Shown: positions 37,851-53,509 of the stretch, one piece after another
Numbering within the stretch: the first letter of the stretch is position 1
How the letters are laid out: every line of letters begins with the position of its first letter
Assembly: GCF_028769735.1 (NCBI RefSeq)
Contig: NC_088179.1
Location: 4,523,501 to 4,587,500, forward strand
Length of the DNA: 64,000 nt
From: Zonotrichia leucophrys gambelii
Taxonomy: Eukaryota; Chordata; Aves; Passeriformes; Passerellidae
Direction: 5' to 3'
Notes under the pieces: generated by a model
What the model saw: only the letters and a program-made list of their open reading frames with translations
The model's database searches: none
What the model was told of the DNA's origin: nothing
Program-made: the position numbers and the translations under genes

Positions 37851-38113
37851 ATGGCAGCCAGGGAATGAACACCACCATGGAGCTGGTGCCTCTGTCCCTC
37901 TTTCCTCCCCAGTGGGTGAAGGAGAGATTGAGCCTGTTCATGAGCTCCTCCCTCCCTGTTTACACCCCACCCTGCTGCCCAAGGAGTTTCCAGAGAAGCC
38001 CAGGTTACCCTGGTGGGGTGTCCCATGTCCCAGCCCTCCCTGTCCCTCCCCAGCCCCCAGGACCTGGTCAGGGTCTCGTTCAGGGAGCGCAGGGAGATGC
38101 TGCCCTTCGCCAT

Positions 38114-39820
38114 CGTCCTGGAGAGCACCCAGAGGAGGAATAAAAGCTGGAGTGGGCTCGCTCCTCTCTCCTGCAGCCGGCAGCAGGGACAGGGGATCCG
38201 AGTCCTGCAGGAGGTTGTTTGTTCCAGGCTTTTTATAGCCTGTATATCCAAATATAGGTCATGGATGCACCAACACACGTCCATGGACATGTGGACATGG
38301 CACACACTGAACCACACAGCCCCTTCCTCTGCCCCACTCATCCCATGGCTTCACAGATGAACTAATTTACAGCTAACACAAAAGGGAGTAACCACAATTT
38401 TCTGCTTTTTTTATTTTATTGCTGTGTTTTGGCTTCAATTTGCTGTTGTGCCCACCAGATCATGTCTTGGGCCAAAGTCTCCTGCTGGGAAAGGCTGTAC
38501 AAGCAGATTGCCTTTGTTTTTTTTTTTAATTAAAAAGGTATGAAGGTAAAATCTGATTTGGATGAGAATGAGTTGTGTTTGGTTGCAAGGAGCTGCTTTG
38601 AGCAAAACCAAGACAGTTGGAATTTCTTCCATAAGGAGTGGAGAGAGGAAGCACAACCAGATAATGATATTCCAGAGTTGGGTATGTAAAAAAAAAAAAG
38701 CTGAAAATTTTTCCAATATAATAGGAGTCTGGTAACAGCCCAGCTGGTGAAACACAGCAGCACAAACCCAAACCTCCCACCAGGGCAGCAGGTCCTCAGC
38801 CAGCACTAGGAATTCAGTTCTGTGACAGGATAAGGATAACCCAGGAAAAATCCCCTTTTATAAAATAATTTGCCCACTTAATGGTAAATCCAGCATGAAC
38901 TGAACATGCCCAGAGCTGTAACATTTCCACTTAGGTCTTCCTACCTTCAATTTGCAAATGAAGGGAAGCTTCTAGCAAGCCAAGTTCTGCTCATTGTGTT
39001 TCAAACCTTTGGGAAGACAGGAAGTATTTAGTTAAGGAGAAGCCGTGCCTTTGGCCCTTGGTATTCACCCTGTGATGGGGGTAAAATAAACTTTTGGACA
39101 CAATTTTGTGTGGGTCTGGCACCATTAGAGTGATTCTAAGGACAAGGGAAGAGTGAGAGAGAAAGCATTTATTAAGAAAAGTGTAATAGTTCTTTTTCCC
39201 TGATATACACAACTAACTGACAGCTGACCCAGCAAACAGGTGTAACAGTTCCCCTGCTCCTTCTTTTGCTGCAGTGAAAAAATTCAGTTGGCAACCACAG
39301 GGAAACTCATTTGATTACTTGTTAATTGATGCATCTCTAGTCTGTGCAGCTGCTGACAGAGTGTGATGAAAACCAGATTCCACCATGCCCAGTTGAAGCC
39401 AGCTGGGACACAGCTTTATGGGAGAAATCACACAGAGCACTGCAACAGCCCAAAGCACCTAGGGCTGAGCCAGTGACAGCCCTGCTGCTGCTCAGCAGCC
39501 TCACTTGGCATTGTGGGTGTCTCCTGAGCACTAATTTTCTCCTCCAGCCTTAATTACGTCAGCTGAGCCATGAACTAATGTTACCCCTAAATACAGAGAC
39601 CCGTTTCACTGAAATTCAAGCAGCAAGCTGCCAACCCTGCAAGAGAGAGTGGCTGTGTGAGCCACAAAGAGCCAGCACGAGGCCAGGGACACCAGGAGTG
39701 CACAGCAAACCCCTTCCCTTCCCAGGGACAGAGGGGTTCCCTGTCCAGGTCACTGTCAGTGCATGTAACTGGCTCTCAGAAGTGGTTTTATCCCTCAGAT
39801 TGTGTAAGCACCTGGGTGCC
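38114..39820. other. Spacer between SMCO1 exon 1 and WDR53 stop codon
   Basis: No gene recognised. It probably includes the WDR53 3' UTR; a minus-strand AATAAA occurs at 39168-39173. A run near 39040-39180 is mildly LTR-like but unresolved. Confidence 0.45.
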
Positions 39821-43420
<3,600 letters not shown>

Positions 43421-43979
43421 CTATCCTGAAATTCCGGTGTCCAGTTAAATCGGGCACCACCACAGCTCAGGACAGCTCAGTACCCAAGTGGAGCTTTCGC
43501 GACACCACAGTGCTGACTGGTCTGTTCCAACCTAAACAGTACAATGAGACTTTTTAAAAGAAGTATTACTAAGTTAAAACAGGTTGCAACATATTTAATT
43601 GGCTGTCAGAGCACACCCACGGCGCTCACCAACCTTAACCCTTCCTGGTGTGCCTGCCCGCATCAGCCTGTGCCACAGCACTGCTTAGGGCAGCACATCA
43701 GCAGAAAATTAAGGGGAGGGCGAAAAACGGTAGCACAAAAATGTTGGAGGGACTGGGAGGCTGCAGAGAAAAGCACATGGTCCGTGCATTTATTTAACTA
43801 CTGGGCAACAAACGCTTGTTCCTGGTGGTTTTACCTTCTTTTGTTTTTTTACAACCACGTTATGTTTTCCATGTGATTCTTGTTGACCCAGATCTAAAGA
43901 GCAGCCAGAGCCCATTCATTTCACCAGAGGAGGAACTTCGCTCTTGGCGATCAAATAACCCTACAGAGAAGGCCGATAC

Positions 43980-44433
43980 CTCCCCCGCAGCTCTCATCGG
44001 GGCACATTCGCGGCCGCCGCTCCCCGGGGGTCCCAGGTGAGTCGTACCCCGCCAACCCCCGGGCCCTGCGGTAGCTCGGTCCGACCGCCCCCCGCCCGGG
44101 CAGGCCCGGCCCTGCGGCCGCCCCCCGGCTCGGCTCGGCCCGGCCCGGCCTGGCCCGCGGGGCGCTGCGCTGCCGGGGCTGTCCCGGGGAGCTCGGGAGG
44201 CGCGGGACCCTCAGCTCTCACCTCAGCTCCCCTCAGCTCCGCCGCGCTCCCCTCGCCTCCCCCGGGCTCCGCTCGGCTCCGCCGCCGCCCCCGCCCCTCG
44301 CCGGCCCCCCGCGCCCGCCGCGCACGCGCGGGGCGGTGCCCGCGGCCGAGATGGCGGCGCCGCGCGCCCCCGCGCCGTGAGGGCCTCGGGCGGCCCCGGC
44401 CACACCGGGCGGGCGAGGGCAGCGCGGGGGGCG
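43980..44433. promoter_or_regulatory. Divergent CpG-island promoter of WDR53 and FBXO45
   Basis: A very CpG-rich block lies between the two oppositely oriented genes. On the minus strand a good donor (CTGAG|GTGAGAGC, exon end 44222) would close the non-coding first exon of WDR53. On the plus strand GAGATGGCGGC at 44349-44359 is a YY1-type element in the FBXO45 leader. CpG density continues through FBXO45 exons 1 and 2. No TATA box is seen. Confidence 0.75.
44351..44380 (+). CDS. Upstream ORF in the FBXO45 leader (9 codons)
   Basis: ATG GCG GCG CCG through CCG TGA encodes a nine-residue peptide (MAAPRAPAP). It is out of frame with FBXO45 and ends 53 bases before its ATG. If the transcript starts upstream it could damp translation. 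The start lies inside the YY1-type element, so transcription may instead begin at or after it. Confidence 0.35.
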   Translation: MAAPRAPAP

Positions 44434-47062
44434 ATGGCGGCGGGGCCCGGCCCCGGGCCCGGCCCCGGGGCGGCCGCGGCGTCGTGGGGAGGGCCGGGCT
44501 GGCGGCTGCCGGGGCGGGTGCTGGAGCTGGTGTTCTCGTACCTGGAGCTGCGGGAGCTGCGGAGCTGCGCGCTGGTCTGCAAGCTGTGGCACCGCGTCCT
44601 GCACGGCGACGAGAACAGCGAGGTGTGGCGCAGCCTGGCCGCCCGCTGCCTGGCCGAGGAGGCCCTGCGCACCGACATCCTCTGCAACGTGCCCACCTAC
44701 AAGGGCAAGGTGAGGCCGGGACCCCCGCCCCGCCGGGACACCCCCTCACCGCCTCCCCCGGCGCTCGGGGACACCCCCGCAGCCCTCCGGCCCACCCGCC
44801 ATTGGAAACCGAGGGGGCGGGAGGCTGGGGAGCGCCACAGGGTTTTATCTCCTAGAGCCACAATGGTTCGGGTTGGAAGGGACGCCTCCCACTAGAGCAG
44901 GCTGCTCGCAGCGCCGTCCATCTCCCCCTCCCGCCTTGTCTCGCCCAGGTCCGTGCCTTCCACCACGCCTTCAGCACCAACGACTGCTCGAGGAACGTGT
45001 ACATCAAGAAGAACGGCTTCACGCTGCACCGCAACCCCATCGCGCAGAGCACGGACGGGGCGCGCACCAAGATCGGCTTCAGCGAGGGCCGGCACGCCTG
45101 GGAGGTGTGGTGGGAGGGCCCGCTGGGCACCGTGGCCGTCATCGGCATCGCCACCAAGCGCGCCCCCATGCAGTGCCAGGGCTACGTGGCCCTGCTGGGC
45201 AGCGACGACCAGAGTTGGGGCTGGAACCTGGTGGACAATAATTTGCTGCATAACGGGGAGGTGAACGGCAGCTTCCCCCAGTGCAATAACGCGCCCAAAT
45301 ACCAGGTGAGGGGGTTTGGAGTGGGCTGGGGGGTGCTGGTTGTCACTCGCTGTCCCGGCTGGCTGCTGAATTGCTCCTAAGTGACTCTCAAAGGTCTCTT
45401 TGCCTTCCCTGCAGGAGGCAAATGATTCCACCTTGTGAGCTCTTTCCCCCATTCATTTACTGCTTGTGCAGGCTACACCTGTCTGGTGCTCAGTGCACCT
45501 GACCCTGGGTTGTTCCCACACTTTAATCTCAAACTCTGAGTGTGAAACCTGTACTGTGACTATCTGCTTAGACATCGTGGTGCTTTTTGGAATAAAACCT
45601 GAAAGACTGTTGTAGCTTTCTGAAGTAGCAACTTGCCCCACAGCAAGGTGAGCGTCTGAGGGCTTGTACCCCTTTGTTGTGTGGCAGGGTGAGCTGAAGT
45701 TAGTGCTCAGGTGAGAATCTTCCTGCAAAAACCTGTAGCAGTGCTGATTGCTGCTGCTTTGCTCACTGGCCACCTTCCTTCTGTGGGTGACATTTCTTAT
45801 CTGGAATCTGATGTTCAGATAACTTCAGGGTGTTAAAGAGCAGAGGCCACCCTACCTTTTTGTCCTTATAGAAGTGCTTGTCTTGTCATTCTGCCTGCTC
45901 ACACAACTGCTGGATTTGCTCGTGTTACAACTTAAACTGGATCATTGTTATTTCCATCTCATATTGAGAGAATGGGTTGGAAGGGACTTTAAAATAATCC
46001 AGTGTGACCCCCAGTGCTGTGGCTTTGTTTCGCTTGTAGGTGAAGATCTGTGTAGTGCCTTGCATCTGATATTCCTAAATATTGTGTGAAAGTTCAAATC
46101 AGCGACCCTTTGATGTATTTTGTGTTTATTAAGATCTGTGCAGTGATCTGCTCATAGAAAACATGCTTGCAGGAAACACTTGTGTGTGTTAGTGTTGGCT
46201 AGAAGGAATTCCCAGTGCTGGGGCTGGCTGGAGAAGAGTCAGGAGTTTGTGTGGTGCCTGCTCTGCTTGTGGCTGTTGTCTGGGACTTTCATTGGTATCT
46301 GCAATAATGTGTGCTGGATAAATGCAGGGAGCATATATATTTATTTAGGTGTTTCATTTTACATTTTGTACTGAAATTTCCTTTTACCTTGGTGGAGGAA
46401 CACCTCTGTCAGTGACAGCACCTGCATATTAATCTATTCTGGGATTTTTTTGTAGGTGGCACTTGCCTTTCTCTAACCCATTGTCTTTAAAGATGCTTCT
46501 CCTCACAGAGCACTTGCTGCTCAGCATAGCAGCAGCTGAACACAGAGCTCAGGTAACTTGAAGCCCATTGCAAAGATTCCAGAGCTCTGCAGTATTTCCA
46601 AAGCACACAGCACAAAGTGCCTGCTCTCAGTGCTCTCACAGGTTCATGTGGGAAGGGTCATGTTTATTATCATAAACAGGTGGTGGATGCTGTCCTGCTT
46701 CAGATCATGGTGAAACTGAGAAATTCCCTTCATAAGAGCAATCAATCATGAGACACGGGACAGCCCTGCTTTAAAACTCTCTGCTGTGTTCCACTTTGCA
46801 TTATTTTTGTTTCCATCTGAACATGCTGACCCTCTCTGTGTGTTATTTTTACTCTCCCTCCTGTCTCTGTTTCCAGATAGGTGAAAGGATTCGAGTGATC
46901 CTGGACATGGAAGACAAAACATTAGCGTTTGAGAGGGGCTATGAGTTCTTGGGAGTTGCCTTCAGAGGACTGCCAAAAGTTTGCCTGTATCCAGCAGTGT
47001 CTGCTGTGTATGGTAACACAGAAGTGACTTTGGTCTACCTGGGAAAGCCTCTGGATGGATGA
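44434..47062 (+). CDS. FBXO45: FBXO45, F-box/SPRY ubiquitin-ligase receptor
   Basis: FBXO45 is a substrate receptor that works with SKP1 and the RING protein MYCBP2 (PHR1), acting mainly in neurons and synapse development. Three coding exons, 44434-44709, 44949-45305 and 46877-47062, give 272 residues (human 286), all phase 0. A Gly/Pro/Ala-rich N-terminus is followed by the F-box (about 28-75: [32 protein letters not shown]), then the SPRY domain (about 95-268: [49 protein letters not shown]) ending YLGKPLDG. From exon 2 onward it is almost identical to mammalian FBXO45 as recalled; most change is in the low-complexity N-terminus. The ATG at 44434 was chosen because it gives the family's MAA start; upstream in-frame sequence has no better ATG. 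Confidence 0.98.
44855..44900 (-). mobile_element. CR1 tail fragment in FBXO45 intron 1
   Basis: AGAGCCACAATGGTTCGGGT followed by TGGAAGGGACGCC: a short reversed CR1 tail in an intron of only 239 bases. Confidence 0.6.
45306..46876 (+). other. FBXO45 intron 2
   Basis: 1.6 kb. It carries a short CR1-like fragment near 45965-46025 (GAATGGGTTGGAAGGGACTT) and no other recognised structure. Confidence 0.55.
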
Positions 47063-47465
47063 CATGGATTGTCTCGTTGGGACGCCGAGATGTGGATGTT
47101 TGGGAGGAGAAATCTGCATGTTGGTTAGAGGGAAACGTGTATTAGAGGAAAAAAAAAGAACAAAAAAGTGTGGGTGTGTGTCCAAGAGCCATCGAGGGAA
47201 CCACATGGAGTTTGGAAACGGAGGACCAGCCGTTCTTCAGAAATTGTGTTACATTTCCTCTTTCTACCAGGCCAGAAAAATCCTCAGGGCTGCAGTTGGT
47301 TGAGTGGGAAGCTGACACATGCATGTCGCAGCAGATTTTATTGCTAAAATGGCAGTGTGACCTCAAACATTTCTGAAAGGACTTGATACAAAAATGCTTG
47401 AGGAAATTACCCTGGGATTTGTAAGTGGCGTGTTTTGTGAGAGACTCCCATTTCCAAACTGCTTG

Positions 47466-47503
47466 TTCCTTCCTTCCTTCCTTCCCTTCTTCCTTCCCTC
47501 CTT
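47466..47503. repeat. (CCTT)n pyrimidine microsatellite
   Basis: Imperfect TTCC units in the probable FBXO45 3' UTR. Confidence 0.85.
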
Positions 47504-49331
47504 GGGGCCAGCATGGGGGCTGGAGCAGAGCTGGGGGTATTTACAGTTTTTGGTGTCCTCAGAGGCACGGTCTGTGCAACTGCCCTTCTCTGGTATTACC
47601 ATACAACACGTGTGCAGCTATTTTTAAGTGTATTTTAAGGATTGTATATAAAGAAAACGTTGAAAAGAACAGTCAAAAGAAAGGGTTTGCTTTATTCTAA
47701 CTGGGACAGAATTTCTTAAAGGGGAAAAAACAAAATCACCCCCCTCCCTGGCACCAGAACACACAGCTGGGACAGGTGTGGAGCCTTCATGTCAGTGCAG
47801 TTCTGTTGTGATGTGTTTTGGGATGCTCTTGTGGAGTGAGGTGCTGCTTTGGGTTGTTTCCTGTGAAAGTTTCCATGGCTTCAGTGACAGGTTTGTTCTC
47901 TGTAGGAAACAAAAACGTTTTCCCCACGAGTTTCCCTCAGGAAGGAAGGCTGAGCACAGCACTGAGCCTGCCTTCCTCTCCATGTCAAAAATGGCACCTT
48001 TTCAAAGCATTCTCTCACTTGCTGATCACTGTTGTGAGATGTCTCTACTTGCTGTGGAAGGAGCATTGGGCTTCTGCAACCAGACCTTACTTTCAGCTTC
48101 AGTGGCTTTATAAAGCTTTAAGGCTTGCCTGAACCTTTCTTAACTGAATGGAATCCCCCAGCACCCCAACATGCACCTGCCCAGGACTAGTAAAACTCTC
48201 ACCAGCCCTTTGATGGGGATTCTGGGTCACATTCAGTGTTTGTGCTCTTCACTGATTTTCTCAAAGCCATGTCCAGACCCCCCAGGCGTGTCTGTGTGCT
48301 GGCCTGTGCAGGCTGGGGAGCTGCCAGGTGTGGTGAGGAGGGAATTGCTGGTGAAACCACTTTGCTGTGAGGCTGGAAGGTCTCTAGGGAGCCCTAGGAG
48401 GGCCTTTAGCAGGGCAGGAAGGCTGTGACACCCATGGTGGCTCCTGACTCTGGTTTTGTGCTGGTTGGCATCTCCCAGAGCTGCCTGGGCTGTTTCAGAG
48501 CTGCTTTTCAGAGAGGGAAAGGAAATGTTTATACAACTTCTTTTTGCTTGTTTTTTTGGTTTTTGTTTTGTTTTGTGCTAGAGAATGTGAGTTGCTTGGT
48601 ACCAGACACTGGCAATTCTCTGAGCATGGAAGAAAGAGGAATTCCTCTTGGGCTGTTGCTCATCCCCTTCCCCGTTCCTCAAGGAAGTGAGTGAGGCTTT
48701 GCCTTGGAGTGCTTTTGGCCAGGTAGATCACCAGGTTCTGCCCTGGAACTGTGTAAGTTGTTACAATTTAAAGGATTTAAAAGTATTTATTTGTTCTGTG
48801 TGTTCATTGCTGAAAGGCAAATCAAGGTCTGTTCCTCTTGCTGCACCAGACAGAATGTGCTGTGAGCAGTGGAGGTGTTTGAGGTGCTGAGAACAGCCAA
48901 ATAAAGGATGTGGCACAGGCATCCAAGTATCTGGACAAATCTGTTACAGGCATTGATTGTACTGGACTGTGAAGTGTCTGCAGAGCAGAACCATGGGGCA
49001 TAGAGTTGGGGATAAAGGAAACAAAACCCTGCCCAGTTTAGGAAAATAAATAGTCCCCAGGATGAATGTATCCTCAGTGCAGTCCTGAAAGATGCAACCT
49101 CTGCTGTTGTCCACAATCCAGTTAGAGGCAAGGAAACCCTGAGAATTCTGAGAAGTTTTAATCACAAATTCAGATTGATTCCCATTCTTCAGACTGCAAC
49201 TTACCCTCTAAATAATTTCCCTCTAAATCAGAAGTGCTGAAAGTTGAACATTCCTTAAGGGTGGGTTTGGGCTGACTCACTTGTGTAAGATTATAACTTA
49301 TTCCTGGAGACCAATGCTGGCTGTACAAAAT

Positions 49332-49342
49332 AATAAAATAAA
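49332..49342 (+). promoter_or_regulatory. Candidate FBXO45 polyadenylation signal
   Basis: Two overlapping AATAAA hexamers (AATAAAATAAA) followed about 25 bases later by the GU-rich stretch CTGTTGGTGTGGATTGTTGG, the usual layout of a cleavage site. Confidence 0.6.
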
Positions 49343-49835
49343 CTCTGCTATCATTCAGAAGGATCTGTTGGTGTGGATTGTTGGAATGGCACCTGCAGAA
49401 CCCCACAGATGGGGGGAAGAAGGGAGCTGCAGTTTGGTGCCCCAAGAGGACAGAGGTGTTGGGGCTGTGTGATCTGCTGTGTGCCTGCTGGGAGAGGGTC
49501 TGAGTGCTTAAGGAGGGCTTGGAAACTCAGGGATCTGACAGCTCTGATGGGAAATTGCCTTCTCTGAAACAGGAATGCTCTCTCCTGACTGTGGAAAAGG
49601 CATTCCTGCCTGCTGGGGGCCTCTGGGCTGGAGATGGGGTGGTGTGGTCACCACTGCTGCACCGAGGGGTCTCCTTCCCCCTCAGCCTCCTGCTCTGTCC
49701 TTTGCTTTCCCTGTGGAAATCCAATATTTCACAGTGCTTTTAGGAAGAACTATTGTGGGTTTGAGCTCTGAGGAACTTTCCAAGTTCTCTGCACCAAGAG
49801 TTTGCTTTTAAGCAGTAAATCCTGGCTGGCACCTC

Positions 49836-50217
49836 TGTGACTGTGTTCACGGGTCTGAGGATGAGGGAAGAGATGAGGATCTGACTCCATGTTTCAGAAG
49901 ACTTGATTTATTATTTTATGATATATATTACATTAAAACTATACTAAAAGAGTAGAAGAAAGGATTCCATCACAAGGCTAGCTGAGGACAGAAAGAGAAA
50001 CAATGATAACAAAGGTTTGTGGCTCAGACTCTCTGTCCAAGCCAGCTGACTGTGATTGGCCATTAATTAGAAACAACCACATGAGACCAATCACAGATGC
50101 ACCTGTTGCATTCCACAGCAGCAGATAATCATTGTTTACATTTTGTTCCTGAGGCCTCCCAGCTTCTCAGGAGGAGAAATCCTAAAGAAAGGATTTTCAT
50201 AAAAGATGTCTATGACA
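49836..50217 (-). mobile_element. Solo LTR, family A2
   Basis: A 382-base LTR reading TGTCATAGACATCTTTTATG on the minus strand and ending ...GTGTTCACGGG in reverse. An exact 6-base duplication CACCTC lies at 49830-49835 and 50218-50223. It contains AATAAATCAAG as polyadenylation signal. It is closely similar to 59894-60279 and a sister of family A1. Confidence 0.93.
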
Positions 50218-50223
50218 CACCTC

Positions 50224-53200
50224 CTGCAGGAGCAGAGAGGTTTGTGCTGGTTTGCCAAGAAGGCAGAGTTGGTTTTTTTAGCCTGAGGTACCTCAGAGTC
50301 AGCTGAGCAGCTGTTTGGGGTATTTTTCCTGCCCTGACAAGGGGTTTAAGGGCTTTGGTCAGGGGGAACATCAAGTGTTCACAGCCCCTATAACAGAAAT
50401 CAGTCAGATTAGCAGGTCTTGGTTTTAGACTCTCACAGGATTTTGGGATAAGTGAGCATTTTATCTGTTTCAATAATAAAATCCAAATTTCCTTGTGGTT
50501 TGAGTGTGCTGTGAAATCTGTTGGGAGCTGAACAGTCAATCCCCTGTCCCTGCCATATCTCTGGGGAGGTGAGGAGCTCCATGTGGTCACTGCTTTGGTG
50601 ACAGAGGCTGTTCCTGGCCTTGGTGGCACTTTGTGCTGGCCCTGAGCCGGCTGTGTGACACCTCAGGTGCTGCTGACAAACTGATCCATCAAGGTGGGTG
50701 GGAAACTCCCTCCTGGAAAATGCTTTTATCCCAGCTGGAAGGCTGCAGTGGGTGCACATTTTTGGGAGCCCTGTGTGCACCTTCCCTTGGTCCTGTCCCT
50801 CCTGGCCACGTTTCAGGTGACAAAGCCAGGCAGGAGCAGATGGCCCCGGTGCTGTGGCTGTGCTCTTCCCTGCCTGCCTCCCCATGTGACGGTGAGAAAT
50901 CCAACTTTTCTCCCTGCCTATCTCTGATCTACATTTCTAAACTCCCTGAGCACACTGGGTGTGTTTCCAGATGGCTGCCTCTATTTTTTTTTTCCTCTTC
51001 CATTTTGGCTGGGTTGATGACAGCAGCGATGAGTTAAAATAACCCTGGGCCTGATCATAGTCTGATCATGCAAAACTGGATTTTTCAAAGTATTAAAGAG
51101 GTGAGCTGTCCTCAGTCATTCCTTAAGCTATGTATTTCAATGTGAATATTTCAGTTTTCCATGTGAATATTTCAGTTTTTACATGTTATAAATAGCTCTT
51201 AGATGTGTAAGTGAATTTCTTTTCACTTACTTGCAGTGAAATCTGCAGACAGCAAACAGCATTATTGAAATTGCACTGAGATCCTTTGTACATCTAAAAA
51301 GCAAGTTTTTAGGGGGCTGGCAGTGGCCATGCTTGACTCTGTAAGTGACATTAAACCACCTTGTGCTGAAGTGGGATTGAAAGAAAAAATGAATGAAGCA
51401 GTGAATGAACACAGAAAGCTTTTCCTGCTGGACTTGCTAATTCATCCCTTAAGCAGTTTTTTCCTACAGCTGTGACTACCAAAGGAACTCTCCCATTTCC
51501 CCACGAGAGGGCAAAGTTGTGGGGGGACTTATGCTCAAACAAGTGCTGAGTACAATAAATGTTTTTAATGTGGAACCTCCCCCCTTAACAATTACTTCCT
51601 GTTCTTTTCAAACACCAAACCAAACTAAAAAACCTCAACAGAAGTGGATGATGGACATAGAATTTTTTTAAATTCACTCCTTCATTTGAGCCCTGCGTTC
51701 TGAAATAGGCTGAGCAAATATTTGCATTTCAGAAAATTATTTTTAGTGACACCAAACCGAGCTAAAGCTCCAAGATCACCTTAAAGGACTGAAAGGGATT
51801 TGAGAGGCTCAAGCAAAATGTCAGAGTTGCTGTTCAAGGTCCATTTTTTCCAATACTTGCTTTTTTTCCCCTCAGGTGTTTATGATGAAGAAATAGTGAT
51901 ATCAGCAAAAAATTATTTTTAAAAAATCAATTGCAGTTGAAAAAATAAATCAGAGTAATTGAAAGGGAATTTTGAAATTAAACTCATTGTATGCTACAAG
52001 TGTTGGTCATTCTTGTGCATTTTTACCAAGTCAGGAATTGAAGGGATTTTCCCTCCATGCCTGCACTGGCAGGTGTGGTGTGAGCTGCCTGCAGTGGTTT
52101 CATGTCTGTTTGATTTATTTTGCCTTTTTTAATGTGGAGCTTCCTTTGCTTAGGAGAACTCAGCCATATCCCATCACTTTTAAAAAGCAACCTAAGAGAG
52201 TAAACTCTACCAGCTCCAATATATGGCTTTGTAAAGTGCTGGACAAACCTTCTAGTAAGGAAATGGATGTTGGCCAAAGTGCTTTTTTATTGTACTCAAG
52301 TACTGCAGGGGTTAACATTTTTCATGGAATCCAGATTGGTTTGGTCTGGAAAGGAAGGACTCATTCATTTCCAGCCCTGTCATGGGCAGGGATATCTTCC
52401 ACTGGACCAGGCTGTACAGCTTTTACCAGTTCCCAAATCATCTTTTGGGTTTCTTTGATGGCTTTCTGTTCGTTTTTCTGTGCTCAGGTGACAGAGGCCA
52501 CTTTGCTCACACCAGGTCCCATCTGCATTGGGCACCTGACCCCTTCCACAGGCTCTTGTGGAGGGGTTTGGATTCCAAAGCAGAGATCTTGCTTTGGAAG
52601 CAGCCAAAACATTTTATCTCAGCTTCAGCACAAGGTTTGATCTATTCCTGGGTAAATAACCAACATGAGCAGAGCGGATCAGAGCTGGAACATCAGTGGG
52701 GCTCAGGAGAGGGTGCAGGATGGAAAGCAGGTGGTTTTTGTGGCCATCTCACCCCAGAGTGCTGTGCAGCTCTGGGATGTGACTCTGCTGAGCTGCTCTT
52801 CCCTGCAGGAAGGTGGAGAGCAGGAGGGAGCTCTGATATCGATCCTGTGTCTGCCTGAACCTCCCCTTCCTGTGCTCCTGTGCTGATTCAGGTCCCAGAT
52901 GAGAGCTGGAGCTGCTTTCAGCCTCTCCCAGAGATGGCATTTCAGATACAGCAGTGATGTCACCTGTGTTACACTGCTGTCCTGTGTCAGAGTTTGTTTT
53001 AAAGCCCCACAGAAATATCCTGGCAGTTTTCCTGTTTTCTTACCCAAGACCAAAGGATATGTCCTAAGTGCAAGAGCGAGCTCCAAACCCAAACCCCACA
53101 GACAGGCTTTGTCCTGGTCCCTCAGGGAGCCTGCTAGAAATGCAGGGATGCTGTGCCCCATGGCTGAAAACCTGGGAAAAGAGGATTTTGTAGGGTGATT

Positions 53201-53500
53201 TGCTTCCAGATCTGCCTGCCAGAGCAGGCTGTGGCACAGGGATGTTGGCCCTTGTGGCCAGAGAGGAAGATGGGTGGGACATGCTGAGCTCTGCAAGGAG
53301 CTGAGAGAGTTTCACTTCCCTTTGGGTTTGTGACTGAATTACTCACTTCTCTTCAGCAGAAAGGCAGCAGGGAGGGAGTTTGTGGGGCTGCAGATGGGGG
53401 TATTTTTTTTTTTTTTGGTCAAAATTTGCATTCCTGAATGATGTCACAGCAATGACTTGTCCAAACCCTCTCCTTCTCAAGCCTCCAGACTTGAGAGTTT
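50224..53500. other. Intergenic, FBXO45 to NRROS, first part
   Basis: No gene recognised. A degenerate reversed CR1 fragment lies at about 52318-52425 (GATTGGTTTGGTCTGGAAAG, CATGGGCAGGGATATCTTCC). Confidence 0.5.
52318..52425 (-). mobile_element. Decayed CR1 fragment
   Basis: Reversed CR1 tail with many substitutions, recognised by CATGGGCAGGGATATCTTCC in the expected order. Confidence 0.6.
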
Positions 53501-53509
53501 TAGGATAAA

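Larger units (their letters stand above)
34007..38063 (-). other. SMCO1 intron 1 (4 kb)
   Basis: Contains reversed CR1 copies at about 36808-36975 and 37440-37850. No other gene recognised; open frames at 36970-37224 (minus) and 36317-36746 (plus) have no known motif. Confidence 0.5.
33863..38113 (-). pseudogene. SMCO1: SMCO1, first two coding exons only; transmembrane exon not found
   Basis: SMCO1 encodes a small single-pass membrane protein with coiled coils; its function is not established. Exon 1 (38064-38113) encodes MAKGSISLRSLNETLT and exon 2 (33863-34006) continues RVESRLLSLEARFAQLD, then a heptad-like coiled coil ending EDLRREVPWAPAA. This aligns with the mammalian N-terminus as I recall it (ISLKEAMKRVDHKLQALE type). 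Position, strand and order between RNF168 and WDR53 also fit. Exon 2 has good splice sites. Exon 1's donor (AG|GTCCTG) is poor. The large third exon with the membrane segment should lie between exon 2 and RNF168, but that space is filled by nested LTRs and the RNF168 promoter, and no matching frame is seen. Loss of function is inferred; an assembly error or a displaced exon is possible. Confidence 0.55.
47063..49360 (+). other. Probable FBXO45 3' UTR
   Basis: 2.3 kb from the stop codon to a strong polyadenylation cluster. A CCTT-type pyrimidine microsatellite lies at about 47466-47503. AATAAA also occurs at 48900-48905, so shorter transcripts are possible. No coding potential recognised. Confidence 0.55.

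Noticed and set aside
37742..38341. 199-codon minus-strand frame as a single gene
   Set aside because: Most of it is CR1 and flanking sequence; only the 50 bases at 38064-38113 match SMCO1 exon 1.
43994..44855. 250-270 codon frames on both strands around the WDR53/FBXO45 promoter
   Set aside because: CpG-rich sequence lacks stop codons; translations are Ala/Arg/Pro/Gly-rich without domains. Only the FBXO45 frame is supported.
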